Program-made: the position numbers and the translations under genes | Shown here: piece after piece, positions 17,139-25,613 of the stretch | Layout of the letters: every line of letters starts with the position of its first letter | Numbering within the stretch: the stretch's first letter is position 1 | Notes under the pieces: model-generated | What the model was told of the DNA's origin: nothing | Databases searched by the model: none | What the model saw: only the letters and a program-made list of their open reading frames with translations | Assembly (NCBI RefSeq): GCF_903914075.1 | Contig: NZ_CAIWNQ010000001.1 | Location: forward strand, 558,001 to 622,000 | DNA length: 64,000 nt | Direction of reading: 5' to 3' | DNA from: Ruegeria sp. THAF57 | GTDB taxonomy: Bacteria > Pseudomonadota > Alphaproteobacteria > Rhodobacterales > Rhodobacteraceae

Positions 17139-17981
17139 ATGACCTCTGAGACAAATCAATCGCACGCAGGAGCTGTGGATTACGTTCTGCGGCGGGACAG
17201 CGGCGTCGTATTGCTTTGCGTCGTCCTGATCGTGTTGGCGGCCGCGTGGTACACCATTGTCGGCATCGGGATGAACATGACCGCCGTCGAGATGACCCGC
17301 ATGGCCGGGCCAATTGGCGAACCTATGCAGATGGGCGGACCAGTCGTCTGGTCCCTGCCCTACACCATACTGATATTCCTCATGTGGTGGGTCATGATGA
17401 TCGCGATGATGACGCCCAGTGCCGCCCCAACCGTGCTATTGTACGCAGCCATCAAGCGTATGGGGCCAGATAAGAAGCGCACAACATGGCTCAGCCTGAT
17501 ATTTCTAAGCGGCTACCTCGTCGCTTGGGCTGTGTTCAGCGCGCTTGCGACTGGTGGTCAATGGGGGCTGGAGCAGATTGGTCTGTCGGACGGTCCCATG
17601 ATGACGATCCGGTCCAAGGTGTTTGCCGGGTGTGTTTTGCTAGCAGCGGGTCTGTATCAATTGTCCAGTCTGAAGTCCGCTTGTCTGCGACACTGCCGTA
17701 GCCCAGCCCAGTTTCTGGCCGAGCACAATCGACCCGGCGCAACGGGTGCATTTCGCGTGGGCGCAGTGCACGGCGCATATTGTCTAGGCTGCTGCTGGGC
17801 CTTGATGCTGCTGCTGTTCGTCGGAGGCGTGATGAACCTCTACTGGATCGTCGGTATTGCGATTTATGTGGGGCTGGAAAAGCTGCTGCCACGAGCGCGA
17901 TGGCTAGGCCCTGCAACTGGGATTGCCCTGATCGTTGCGGGTCTGTGGCTGATTGGAAGCGAGGTTACGGTCGCGACCTAA
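17139..17981 (+). CDS. DUF2182 integral membrane protein
   Basis: A 280-residue inner-membrane protein of the DUF2182 (COG5486) family, described as predicted metal-binding. About seven hydrophobic segments are visible. Conserved features are the methionine-rich MWWVMMIAMMTPSAAPTV near residue 85, CLRHCRSPAQF near residue 185, and GCCWALMLLLF near residue 220. The Met and Cys clusters inside or next to membrane segments would suit a soft metal such as copper. Its partner upstream has a CxCxxxCPC motif, so a joint metal-handling role is a reasonable but unproven inference. Confidence 0.82.
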   Translation: MTSETNQSHAGAVDYVLRRDSGVVLLCVVLIVLAAAWYTIVGIGMNMTAVEMTRMAGPIGEPMQMGGPVVWSLPYTILIFLMWWVMMIAMMTPSAAPTVLLYAAIKRMGPDKKRTTWLSLIFLSGYLVAWAVFSALATGGQWGLEQIGLSDGPMMTIRSKVFAGCVLLAAGLYQLSSLKSACLRHCRSPAQFLAEHNRPGATGAFRVGAVHGAYCLGCCWALMLLLFVGGVMNLYWIVGIAIYVGLEKLLPRARWLGPATGIALIVAGLWLIGSEVTVAT

Positions 17982-17992
17982 TGGAAGAATAC

Positions 17993-18391
17993 GCGCGGAG
18001 GGCCTGTAAGCCGGATCTTGTTCCGGGGTTGCCCCCTTCGATGACCATTCCTCTAGGCCGTGCATTGCTGCGCGGCTCAAGCTGCCAACCCGGTCCCTCT
18101 CGGCCAAGACGCGCTTAGCGGCGGTATCGGCTTGCGCCGACCGGCCCGCGCGGGGACCCTATTTGGCATTGCTCCCGGTGGGGCTTGCCGTGCCGCCCCT
18201 GTTGCCAGGGGCGCGGTGGGCTCTTACCCCACCGTTTCACCCTTACCATTGACCGAAATCGCAGGCGGTCTGATTTCTGTGGCGCTTTCCGTCGGGTTAC
18301 CCCGCCCGGGCGTTACCCGGCACCGTTGTCTTGTGGAGTCCGGACTTTCCTCTCGGGCCAAGGCCCCAGCGGCCATCCGGCCCTCCGCGCA
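17993..18391 (-). ncRNA. rnpB: RNase P RNA, bacterial class A
   Basis: The catalytic RNA that trims tRNA 5' leaders. On the minus strand the conserved blocks appear in order: GAGGAAAGTCCGGACTCC at the 5' side, ACGGTGCCGGGTAACGCC, GGTAAGGGTGAAACGGTG, and AGAGGAATGGTCATCG before the 3' block ending in GGCTTACAGGCCC. The terminal helix P1 pairs GCGCGGAGGGCC with GGCCCTCCGCGC, which fixes the ends at about 18391 and 17993. The length of about 400 bases is normal. Confidence 0.95.
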
Positions 18392-18397
18392 GTGCGG

Positions 18398-18426
18398 TGG
18401 GTATGCTTTGGGTTGGGTGGCGTCAA
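18398..18426 (-). promoter_or_regulatory. rnpB promoter
   Basis: On the minus strand TTGACG (18421-18426) is followed after 17 bases by TACCCA (18398-18403). The start point predicted from this spacing coincides with the beginning of the P1 helix. Confidence 0.65.
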
Positions 18427-18457
18427 GGGGTTAGGACGTGAAGGGGCCAGCCCCTTC

Positions 18458-18510
18458 TTGGCCTACGGCCAATTCAACCCCGGGATATTTCCAGCCAGAT
18501 GAAGAACGGA
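18458..18510. repeat. Intergenic repeat element, copy 2
   Basis: A hairpin TTGGCC-TAC-GGCCAA, a short spacer and a 30-base tail at 18481-18510 match the element at 8754-8809 in order, orientation and tail sequence (24 of 30 bases). Another palindrome, AAGGGGCCAGCCCCTT, lies directly before it at 18441-18456. It sits directly downstream of the amidase gene. Confidence 0.6.
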
Positions 18511-19194
18511 TCAGCTTGATCCGGTTTTCCTAATTAGCGGAGTGAGGTCGTGAGGTGTCAAAGGGCCCGTGGCCCAAGGTCGATATCGAAGGCGAACTGT
18601 ATTTAGAAGTGTCTGATCGTCGACGTTTGCGGTGAAACCAGCTTTGCGGGCCAAGTTTATGAACTCTGGCAATTCAACTGTCTGTGGGAGCTCGCCACTG
18701 CCTCGCGGCTTTGCCAGTCCCTGATGCTCGAGGCGTAGCCAGTCAAATCGGGAACCCGGGTCCAGCTTGCGGCCGGGCGCCATATCAGAATGGCCGATGA
18801 CGCCATTGGGGGGGATCTTCCACCTATGCAATAGAGCGGTCAGCAAACGCTCAAGAACCATCATCTGCGGCTCTGCGAACGGGTGGTCGCCGCGATTATC
18901 GAGTTCGATACCGATTGACCGCGAATTGATGTCGGCCTGACCATGCCACTCTCCTGCTCCGGCGTGCCAGGCGCGATCCTTTTCGCGCACCATCTGCCAG
19001 AGTTTACCGTCTGAACCGATCAGGAAATGGGCGGACACTTCGTGTTGGGGATCGCACAGGCGCTGCAACGCCTCCTGCGCGCTGTCCATCGCGGTGTAGT
19101 GGATAACCACCATCGACGGCTTCAAACCGCTCCGGCGTTCCCCGAAATTGGGTGACGGGTACCAGATCGGATTGAGGTCAGTTATTGACGGCAC
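18511..19194 (-). CDS. N-acetylmuramoyl-L-alanine amidase, AmpD-like
   Basis: A zinc amidase (Amidase_2) of about 227 residues that cleaves the bond between MurNAc and the peptide stem. Ligand motifs are VVIHYTAMDSAQEAL near residue 30, a central SIGIELDNRGDHPF, and GVIGHSDMAPGRKLDPG near residue 145. No signal peptide is seen, so a cytoplasmic AmpD-type recycling role is likely. The frame is open much further upstream, inside the preceding lipoprotein gene, but family members begin shortly before WYPSPN. I therefore chose the GTG at 19194, which overlaps the lipoprotein stop by 17 bases. The exact start is uncertain. Confidence 0.85.
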   Translation of the reverse strand: MPSITDLNPIWYPSPNFGERRSGLKPSMVVIHYTAMDSAQEALQRLCDPQHEVSAHFLIGSDGKLWQMVREKDRAWHAGAGEWHGQADINSRSIGIELDNRGDHPFAEPQMMVLERLLTALLHRWKIPPNGVIGHSDMAPGRKLDPGSRFDWLRLEHQGLAKPRGSGELPQTVELPEFINLARKAGFTANVDDQTLLNTVRLRYRPWATGPLTPHDLTPLIRKTGSS

Positions 19195-19867
19195 TGCGGA
19201 ACGCGCTTGGGTCCCAACCACATGCGTAGCCGTCCCCGTCCGGGTCCAGCCCTTTGCGATCGCGCTGGGGGCCGCCGCTTGCGAGGAATTCGATCTGTGC
19301 CTGATCTGACGACGGATACCGGGCGCAATTGCGTTGCGCTTTGGCCTGCAAGTTAAACCCCGCGCGGCTGTAAAGCTGTGTGCCAACCGGGTTCGATGTG
19401 TTCAGAGCGTATTGCACGATATTGGGCTGACCATCTGTGCCCCGCTGCGGCACGGCGGTCGGAGTTACAACTTCGTAGGTTTGGCGGTTTTGCTCGATCC
19501 GGGCCGCGTCGGATTCGATGGTGCGGCGCCCGGACACAGCCTCAAAATCCTGCTCATCGGAAATCGCGTTATTGCTTGCGATTGGCCTCGTCGCAGGAAC
19601 AGAGGTGTTGGCCAGGGCCACGGCGGTTGCCGACGCGATATCCGCGTTCTCTCCGGTTGGTGGAAGCGGATCACCGGGGGCGCCAAGCTGTTGTTCTGTC
19701 ACGTCGACCGGTCCCAGCAATGGGTTACCGGTCAGCCCCTGCCCTGCCAATTCAGCCTCGCGCTGCGCCTGATATTGCGGCGTATTGAAGCTTGTGCTTT
19801 GTATCGGGGCCACCGTATTGCAGGCGGCCACCAAGCCAATGGCGGGAATCAGAAGCGTAAGGCGCAT
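19178..19867 (-). CDS. Lipoprotein with C-terminal Excalibur domain
   Basis: A 229-residue precursor with lipobox GLVAAC (lipidation near residue 16). A long, probably disordered, Gln/Thr/Pro-rich stretch covers residues about 20-165. The C-terminal 50 residues form an Excalibur calcium-binding motif (NCARYPSSDQAQIEFL, then GLDPDGDGYACGWDP); DPDGDGYAC is the EF-hand-like loop. It probably sits in the envelope, perhaps near peptidoglycan, which fits the overlapping amidase gene downstream. Confidence 0.8.
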   Translation of the reverse strand: MRLTLLIPAIGLVAACNTVAPIQSTSFNTPQYQAQREAELAGQGLTGNPLLGPVDVTEQQLGAPGDPLPPTGENADIASATAVALANTSVPATRPIASNNAISDEQDFEAVSGRRTIESDAARIEQNRQTYEVVTPTAVPQRGTDGQPNIVQYALNTSNPVGTQLYSRAGFNLQAKAQRNCARYPSSDQAQIEFLASGGPQRDRKGLDPDGDGYACGWDPSAFRSAVNN

Positions 19868-19907
19868 TCGGCTGCTCCGTTTTAAGTCGTCTTGCCTGAA
19901 CCGAGAT

Positions 19908-21395
19908 TTACCACCATTTGCCCGGCTTGGCTACAAAACCCGCCGCGTTTTCCAGCGCGTAAGCCGTGTTCAGCAAATCGCCTTCGTCCCATGGACGACC
20001 GATCAATTGAAGACCCAGCGGCAGACCCTGCGCATCCAGACCCGCAGGCACCGAAATGCCCGGAAGACCAGCCAGGTTTACGGTCACGGTAAACACGTCA
20101 TTTAGGTACATCTGCACCGGATCGGCCTCGGTCATCTCACCCAGGCCAAACGAGGCCGATGGGGTGGCCGGGGTCAGGATCGCATCGACGCCTGCGGCAA
20201 AGACATCTTCGAAGTCTTTCTTTATCAGGGTACGGACACGGCGGGCGCGGTTATAATAGGCATCGTAGAAGCCAGCCGACAGCACGTAGGTGCCGACCAT
20301 CACGCGGCGCTGGACTTCGTGACCGAAGCCTTCGGCGCGGGTTTTCTCGTACATCTCGGTGATGCCGTCACCCTGCGCCAGCGTCGCGCGGCGGCCATAA
20401 CGCACACCGTCATAGCGCGCGAGGTTCGAGGACGCCTCTGCCGGAGCAATCACGTAGTAGGCTGGCAGCGCGTATTTGGTGTGCGGCAGCGAGATATCGA
20501 CGATCTCGGCGCCCGCAGCCTTGAGCATCTCGGCCCCATCGGCCCAGAGCTTTTCGATCTCGGCGGGCATACCGTCCATACGGTATTCTTTCGGAATACC
20601 GATTTTCTTGCCCTTGATGTCGCCAGTCAGCATCGCCTCAAAGTTCGGCACGGCCAGTTCGGCACTGGTGGAATCCTTGGGGTCGTGGCCGCACATGGTT
20701 TCCAGCATGATCGCCGCGTCGCGCACGTTCTTGGTCATTGGACCGGCCTGATCCAGCGAAGATGCAAACGCCACGATGCCCCAGCGCGAGCAGCGCCCAT
20801 AGGTGGGCTTGATGCCGGTGATGCCGGTGAAGGCCGCAGGCTGACGGATCGAGCCACCCGTATCGGTGCCGGTTGCAGCCAGACACAAGTCGGCGGCCAC
20901 CGCCGAGGCTGATCCGCCCGACGAGCCACCCGGTGTCAGTTGCACATCGTCATTGCCGCGCCGCCACGGGCTGACGGCATTGCCATAGACCGAGGTTTCG
21001 TTGGACGAGCCCATGGCGAATTCGTCCATGTTCAGCTTGCCCAGCATGACGGCACCAGCATCGGCCAGTTGCTGAGACACGGTGGATTCGTATTCGGGCT
21101 TGAAGCCCTCCAGAATTTTGGATGCCGCCTGCGAGGGCACGCCCTTGGTGCAGAACAGATCCTTGATGCCGATCGGCAGACCACACATGGACGGCGCGTC
21201 GCCGCCCTTGATACGCGCGTCTGCGGCCTTGGCGCGCTCCAGCGCGATTTCGGGCGTTTTGTGGACGAAAGCGTTCAGCGCATCAGCGGCGTCAATGGCC
21301 GCCAGGCAGGATTCGGTCAGTTCGACCGAGGTCACGTCACCCTTGCACAGCGCGTCGCGGGCCTCGGCCAGGCCCAGTTTGTTCAGATCGCTCAT
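19908..21395 (-). CDS. gatA: Asp-tRNA(Asn)/Glu-tRNA(Gln) amidotransferase subunit A
   Basis: A 495-residue amidase-signature enzyme that releases ammonia from glutamine for the GatCAB complex, which turns mischarged Glu-tRNA(Gln) or Asp-tRNA(Asn) into the amidated form. The Ser-cisSer-Lys triad is in place: Lys in LPIGIKDLF near residue 77, and the two serines in [16 protein letters not shown] and [13 protein letters not shown] near residues 155-180. Length is normal. gatC lies 3 bases upstream on the same strand, and gatB is not in the window. Confidence 0.96.
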   Translation of the reverse strand: MSDLNKLGLAEARDALCKGDVTSVELTESCLAAIDAADALNAFVHKTPEIALERAKAADARIKGGDAPSMCGLPIGIKDLFCTKGVPSQAASKILEGFKPEYESTVSQQLADAGAVMLGKLNMDEFAMGSSNETSVYGNAVSPWRRGNDDVQLTPGGSSGGSASAVAADLCLAATGTDTGGSIRQPAAFTGITGIKPTYGRCSRWGIVAFASSLDQAGPMTKNVRDAAIMLETMCGHDPKDSTSAELAVPNFEAMLTGDIKGKKIGIPKEYRMDGMPAEIEKLWADGAEMLKAAGAEIVDISLPHTKYALPAYYVIAPAEASSNLARYDGVRYGRRATLAQGDGITEMYEKTRAEGFGHEVQRRVMVGTYVLSAGFYDAYYNRARRVRTLIKKDFEDVFAAGVDAILTPATPSASFGLGEMTEADPVQMYLNDVFTVTVNLAGLPGISVPAGLDAQGLPLGLQLIGRPWDEGDLLNTAYALENAAGFVAKPGKWW

Positions 21396-21398
21396 GTC

Positions 21399-21686
21399 TT
21401 ACTCCACCACTTTGGGGACTGCGAAAAAGCCCTCGCGCGCGTCGGGGGCGTTGGCCAAAACCTTGTCCTGCTGGTTTCCGTCGGTGACCACATCCTCACG
21501 ACGCTTCAGGCGCATAGGCTCGACCGAGACCATCGGTTCGACGCCTTCGACATCCACTTCGTTAAGCTGTTCGATAAACCCAAGGATGGTGTTGAATTCG
21601 GATGCCAGCGCAGGCAGCGCGTCATCCTCGACCTTGATCCGGGCCAGTTTAGCCACCTTTGCGGCAGTGCTTTGGTCAATCGACAT
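21399..21686 (-). CDS. gatC: Asp-tRNA(Asn)/Glu-tRNA(Gln) amidotransferase subunit C
   Basis: A 95-residue subunit that wraps around the GatA-GatB interface and stabilises the complex. It begins MSIDQSTAAKVAKLARIKV, followed by LNEVDVEGVEPMVSV and the C-terminal AREGFFAVPKVVE, all typical of GatC. It is the first gene of the gatCA pair, with only three bases before gatA. Confidence 0.95.
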   Translation of the reverse strand: MSIDQSTAAKVAKLARIKVEDDALPALASEFNTILGFIEQLNEVDVEGVEPMVSVEPMRLKRREDVVTDGNQQDKVLANAPDAREGFFAVPKVVE

Positions 21687-21820
21687 CGGAAAACCTCATA
21701 TGCGTTAGGGGGCGTTTACCTGTCTGATGCTTCGGTCGCAAGGGCACCGCTTAGCTGATCTGAGACTAGGGCGCAGAGTTTTCCAGGGTGATCATTCATT
21801 TTTGCATATCGGGTATGTAA

Positions 21821-21846
21821 AAAAGTGAACCGATTAGTTCACTTTT
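21821..21846. promoter_or_regulatory. Perfect inverted repeat, putative operator
   Basis: AAAAGTGAAC and GTTCACTTTT form perfect 10-bp arms with a 6-base spacer. Its inner half-sites TGAAC and GTTCA recur in the smaller palindrome at 21865-21875. It lies 67 bases before the small exported-peptide gene. The form suits a dimeric repressor of the TetR type; no such gene is next to it. Confidence 0.6.
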
Positions 21847-21864
21847 GGTCTTGAAAAAGTAAAC

Positions 21865-21875
21865 TGAACTGTTCA
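21865..21875. promoter_or_regulatory. Second TGAAC-GTTCA palindrome
   Basis: TGAAC-T-GTTCA with AAA and TTT flanks uses the same half-site as the larger repeat 19 bases upstream. It lies 38 bases before the ATG of the small gene, close to where the promoter should be. Confidence 0.5.
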
Positions 21876-21913
21876 TTTCAATAACACAACACAGCCATCA
21901 CCGGAGTAAGACG

Positions 21914-22072
21914 ATGAAAACTCTCATGACTGCCTTTGTATTGGCGACCACGGTTCTTACCGCGCAAGCCCATGCGTTTGGGCCAACAATGGACAGCATG
22001 TTTCCAGATCTGAGCTTCCCCGATCAGGTCTCGGAACCGGTATCACAAGATAAGGCGAAGCCTGCCAGCTAA
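21914..22072 (+). CDS. 52-residue exported peptide
   Basis: A short gene of 52 codons with a CCGGAG ribosome site 7 bases before the ATG. The peptide begins MKTLMTAFVLATTVLTAQAHA, a clear Sec signal sequence with AHA cleavage. The mature part of about 31 residues is acidic and Pro-rich, with FGPTMDSMFPDLSFPDQV, and ends in Lys-Pro-Ala-Ser. It has no cysteines and no family I recognise. Two operator-like palindromes precede it, which supports a regulated, real gene. Function unknown. Confidence 0.6.
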   Translation: MKTLMTAFVLATTVLTAQAHAFGPTMDSMFPDLSFPDQVSEPVSQDKAKPAS

Positions 22073-22217
22073 TGTGCCCGCTTCGTCCGGGCCGGGTACT
22101 CCTCTCCCCGGCCCGAAAATTCATTTGACTGCTGCACGCAACGCGGCAACTCGATAGGGTAACTTTGGATTACCGGCCAGACATGACCGCTGAACCGGCA
22201 CAACAACGGAGCACCCA

Positions 22218-22781
22218 ATGAGCCCCCGCAAGCAAGCAGTACTGGACGCAATAGATGCGGCCAACGCCAAGGACCCCAATCTGGAAGACGGCCAGCCCGC
22301 CGCCCTGCTCTATGGTCAGCGCATGAGCGCCGAGCTGGACCGGTTGTTTCCAGACGCCTCGGATGCTCTGACAATTGCCGCGCGCGGTCAGCACGTTGAA
22401 CGCTGGAAGCTGGCGCGTACCGAATTCCCGGAAGGGCGCGCAGGATATTTGGCCTGGCGAAAAGCCCAGGGTGTGCATCATGCTGAGATTGTCATGGGCC
22501 TGATGGAGCTGAGCGAATATGGCGCCGAGGACACCGAAGCGGCCGGTCGGATGCTGCGCAAACAGGGACTCAAGCGCGATGACGAGGTTCAGGCGCTTGA
22601 GGACGTGATCTGCTTCGTTTTCCTAAAATGGTATTTTGCCCCTTTCGCTGCCAAACATTCGGCTGAAAAAATTCAAAGCATTGTCGAAAAGACAGCCCGC
22701 AAGATGTCAGCCGAAGGGCGCTCACGTGTGCTGGAAGAATTTGACCTGCCCGCAAACCTTGCCGCTGCTTTTCAGGCCTGA
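22218..22781 (+). CDS. DUF4202 protein
   Basis: A 187-residue cytoplasmic, helical protein of the DUF4202 family. Conserved blocks are AAIDAANAKDPN-like near the N-terminus (here LDAIDAANAKDPNLEDGQ), RGQHVERWKLARTEFPEGRA near residue 55 and the helix LEDVICFVFLKWYF. The His and Asp/Glu residues in these helices recall HD-type folds, but no activity is known to me. The gene has an ACGGAG ribosome site. It ends 10 bases inside the convergent ceramidase gene. Confidence 0.8.
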   Translation: MSPRKQAVLDAIDAANAKDPNLEDGQPAALLYGQRMSAELDRLFPDASDALTIAARGQHVERWKLARTEFPEGRAGYLAWRKAQGVHHAEIVMGLMELSEYGAEDTEAAGRMLRKQGLKRDDEVQALEDVICFVFLKWYFAPFAAKHSAEKIQSIVEKTARKMSAEGRSRVLEEFDLPANLAAAFQA

Positions 22782-23428
22782 GACGTTCGTTTCAGGTGCC
22801 TGCGGTATACTTCGATCATCCAGCCCAACATGGTCGCGTTCAAGATGTGCCACATGAAATGCGTTCCAGTTTCGAATTGAACGCAGATCGGTTCATCCAG
22901 TGCGCGGAACGTAATTGAGGCAATCAGGATCACAGCACCAAACGCCAGCCCTGCTGCCGTCTCGGGAAACCTGCGGCGCAGGAAGACTGCGTAGATCAGG
23001 ATCAGCAGCGGAACCGGCGCGTAAGCCGCCGACCCGCCCAGGCCGGGCACCAGTTGAAAGACCGGGATTGTCGCAGCGGCATAGGGTACAAACAGCGCGG
23101 TGGCGACACCGGCATAAAGCGGGCGCATTTGCCAGACGTCGCGATTGATCGCGTAGATATAGACCAGAATATACAGCAGGATTGGAGCCACGTCCGCCAG
23201 TGCAGCCCAGACCTGCGCATGGGTGTGAAACAGATAGCTGCCCAATCCGATCGCGGCCAGAATCGCCACCAATGCCACTGCCAGCGGCATCCCCTGCCCG
23301 CGCACCCGCCTCCACATGATGAAAGCGGCGACGATAAATGCGGCGTTTGTCACCGCATTGATCGGCTCTGCCCAATAGTCGGGCGACACTCTCTCGCAAT
23401 ATCCGTCAATTTCCTGAAACCAATCCAT
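22772..23428 (-). CDS. Ceramidase-domain membrane protein
   Basis: A 218-residue integral membrane protein of the alkaline ceramidase/CREST superfamily. About seven transmembrane helices are predicted from the hydropathy. The family signatures are YCERVSPDYWAEPINAVTNA at the N-terminus and the metal ligand region GSYLFHTHAQVWAALAD and HFMWHILNA near residue 195. In characterised enzymes a Zn2+ hydrolyses ceramide or another amide lipid. Substrate here is unknown. The ATG has no obvious Shine-Dalgarno sequence, so expression may be low or leaderless. Confidence 0.8.
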   Translation of the reverse strand: MDWFQEIDGYCERVSPDYWAEPINAVTNAAFIVAAFIMWRRVRGQGMPLAVALVAILAAIGLGSYLFHTHAQVWAALADVAPILLYILVYIYAINRDVWQMRPLYAGVATALFVPYAAATIPVFQLVPGLGGSAAYAPVPLLILIYAVFLRRRFPETAAGLAFGAVILIASITFRALDEPICVQFETGTHFMWHILNATMLGWMIEVYRRHLKRTSQA

Positions 23429-23487
23429 GAAATTTTACATAGCCGATGCTAGGTTAATGCCAACAGTCTGTTTCGGAGGATTTTTTC

Positions 23488-24180
23488 ATGAACATCATTT
23501 GGCTGGGCCACGGCAGTTTCCGCATCGAGACCGGAGGGCAAGTGCTGTTGATCGACCCCTGGCTGACCGGCAACCCCGTCCTGCCCGAGGATCAGCACGA
23601 CGCGGCCCTTGACGGCGCGACGCATATCCTTCTGACACACACGCATTTCGACCACGTAGCCGATGTGGTCTCGCTGGCCAAGCACCTCAAGGTGCCGGTT
23701 GTGGGTCAGTACGACCTGATGGGGTATTGGAGCGAGTCCGAGGGGATCGAGACCGTAGGCTTCAACAAAGGCGGCACTGTGAACTTGAACGGGGTGATGG
23801 TGTCGATGGTTCCGGCCTCGCACAGTTCGACCTTTTCCACACCCGACGGACTGCGTACCGGCGGCAGCGAGGTCGGGTTCATGATCGCGGGGGATGGTCA
23901 CATGCTATATTTGTCAGGCGACACAGATATCATGGCCGACATGGACTGGATGGGGGATTATTATAAACCCGACATCGGCATTCTGTCGGCAGGCGGACAC
24001 TTTACCATGGACATGAAGGGCGCAACTTACGCCGCCAAGCGCTATTTCAACTTCAAGACCGTGATCCCCTGCCACTACAAGACTTTCCCGATTCTGGAAC
24101 AATCGGCGCGGCCTTTGGTCGAGGGCTTGCCCGGCGTCGATGTAATCGAGCCAGAGGTGATGCAGCCCATCAAGTTGTAA
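23488..24180 (+). CDS. Metal-dependent hydrolase, UPF0173 beta-lactamase fold
   Basis: A 230-residue metallo-beta-lactamase-fold protein. The first metal motif THTHFDHVADV is near residue 50; further ligands are in PASHSS, YLSGDTDIMAD and the C-terminal PCHYKTFPIL. The fold and motifs define the UPF0173 family, close to YtkL/UlaG-like lactonases, but the physiological substrate is unknown. A CGGAGGA ribosome site precedes the ATG. The gene is divergent from the ceramidase-like gene. Confidence 0.85.
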   Translation: MNIIWLGHGSFRIETGGQVLLIDPWLTGNPVLPEDQHDAALDGATHILLTHTHFDHVADVVSLAKHLKVPVVGQYDLMGYWSESEGIETVGFNKGGTVNLNGVMVSMVPASHSSTFSTPDGLRTGGSEVGFMIAGDGHMLYLSGDTDIMADMDWMGDYYKPDIGILSAGGHFTMDMKGATYAAKRYFNFKTVIPCHYKTFPILEQSARPLVEGLPGVDVIEPEVMQPIKL

Positions 24181-24199
24181 AAAATCTGTAGGCTGGGCT

Positions 24200-24661
24200 T
24201 CAGCCCGGCACATCTCCCCGACGCGCCGCGAAGAATGCCTTTAGCAGTTCGGCAGCTTCCTGCCCCGCGATACCATCATAGACCTCAGGCACATGGTGCG
24301 CCTGCGAATGAGTGAAAACCCGCGCGCCATGGGCCACGCCACCCGATTTCGGGTCAGCCGCGCCATAGTAGATCCGCCGGATACGCGCCGCCGCCAAAGC
24401 CGCCGCACACATCGCGCAAGGCTCCAATGTGACGTACAGGTCATGATCCGGCAAACGCTCAGACCCAACAGCGGCACAAGCCGCGCGCAAGGCAAGGATT
24501 TCGGCGTGTGCCGTCGGATCATTCATCTCGCGCGTGCGGTTGCCTGCTGCGGCCACGACACGGTCGCCTGCGACAATCACGGCCCCCACCGGAACCTCGC
24601 CCCGGTCCGCTGCGGCGCGTGCCTCTTGCAGTGCGATATTCATGAACGATCTGAACTCCAT
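24200..24661 (-). CDS. tadA: tRNA adenosine(34) deaminase
   Basis: A 153-residue zinc deaminase that converts A34 of tRNA-Arg(ACG) to inosine. It has the cytidine-deaminase fold with HAEILALRAA (His ligand and catalytic Glu) near residue 50 and PCAMCAAAL (two Cys ligands) near residue 80. Length is typical. An internal Met at residue 7 is a possible alternative start. It is divergent from the pseudouridine synthase gene, 61 bases away. Confidence 0.93.
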   Translation of the reverse strand: MEFRSFMNIALQEARAAADRGEVPVGAVIVAGDRVVAAAGNRTREMNDPTAHAEILALRAACAAVGSERLPDHDLYVTLEPCAMCAAALAAARIRRIYYGAADPKSGGVAHGARVFTHSQAHHVPEVYDGIAGQEAAELLKAFFAARRGDVPG

Positions 24662-24722
24662 GCCTTTGACTGCATCAGAAACGCGTCTTTCGCAAGGCAG
24701 CGGGATGCGCTATGGGCTGCGG

Positions 24723-25532
24723 ATGAGTAAAACCCCTCCTCCCGGCGACCGTATCGCCAAAGTGCTTGCTCGCGCGGGCGTTGCCTCGCGCCGTGAAGCC
24801 GAACGCATGATCGAAGCCGGTCGTGTGAGCGTGAATGGCAAGACCATCACCAGCCCCGCCCTGAACGTCACCGCCAAGGACAAGATCACCGTGGACGGCA
24901 AGCCGGTGTCCGAACCCGAGCCGTCGCGCCTGTGGCTTTATCATAAACCACCGGGTCTGGTGACGACGACGCGGGACGAGAAGGGTCGCGCGACGATCTT
25001 CGATAACCTGCCCGAGGACATGCCCCGCGTCATGAGTGTCGGCCGGCTGGACCTGAATTCAGAAGGGTTGCTGCTGCTGACGAATGACGGCGGCATCAAG
25101 CGCAAGCTAGAGCTGCCCTCGACCGGCTGGTTGCGCAAATACCGCGTGCGGGTGAATGGTCGCCCCAAGGACGAAGACTTCGCCCCCCTGCGCAAGGGTC
25201 TGGTGATCGACGGCGAACGGTTTCTGCCGATGGATGTCTCGCTGGACCGTCAACAGGGCGCAAACGCATGGCTGACAATCGGTCTTCGTGAAGGCAAGAA
25301 CCGCGAAATTCGCCGCGCGATGGAGGATATCGGCTATGCCGTGAACCGGCTATTGCGCGTATCTTATGGCCCATTCCAACTGGGCAATCTAAAGCCCGGC
25401 GAAGTCGAAGAAATCCGACGCCGTGTGATGCGCGACCAACTTGGGCTGGACGCTGATCCCGCAACTCAGGCCAAACGCCCCGCACGACCGCAAAGAAAAC
25501 GGGCGCCCATCGGCAAGAAACCTCGCAAGTGA
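24723..25532 (+). CDS. rRNA pseudouridine synthase, RsuA/RluB type
   Basis: A 269-residue enzyme that isomerises a uridine in rRNA. An N-terminal S4 RNA-binding domain (RIAKVLARAGVASRREAERM) is followed by the catalytic domain with GRLDLNSEGLLLLTNDG; the Asp there is the nucleophile. EGKNREIRRAMEDIGYAVNR is the conserved C-terminal motif of the family. The last 25 residues are a basic Lys/Arg/Pro tail. The Met at 24723 is chosen because the S4 domain begins a few residues later; the open frame further upstream overlaps tadA on the other strand. Confidence 0.9.
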   Translation: MSKTPPPGDRIAKVLARAGVASRREAERMIEAGRVSVNGKTITSPALNVTAKDKITVDGKPVSEPEPSRLWLYHKPPGLVTTTRDEKGRATIFDNLPEDMPRVMSVGRLDLNSEGLLLLTNDGGIKRKLELPSTGWLRKYRVRVNGRPKDEDFAPLRKGLVIDGERFLPMDVSLDRQQGANAWLTIGLREGKNREIRRAMEDIGYAVNRLLRVSYGPFQLGNLKPGEVEEIRRRVMRDQLGLDADPATQAKRPARPQRKRAPIGKKPRK

Positions 25533-25613
25533 CGCCAGTTAAACAACCTTCCCCCTAGCTTCGCAGGGTCTCTTGCCCTAGATTTTCCAGTAGGAAAGTC
25601 TTTGGGGGGCGTC

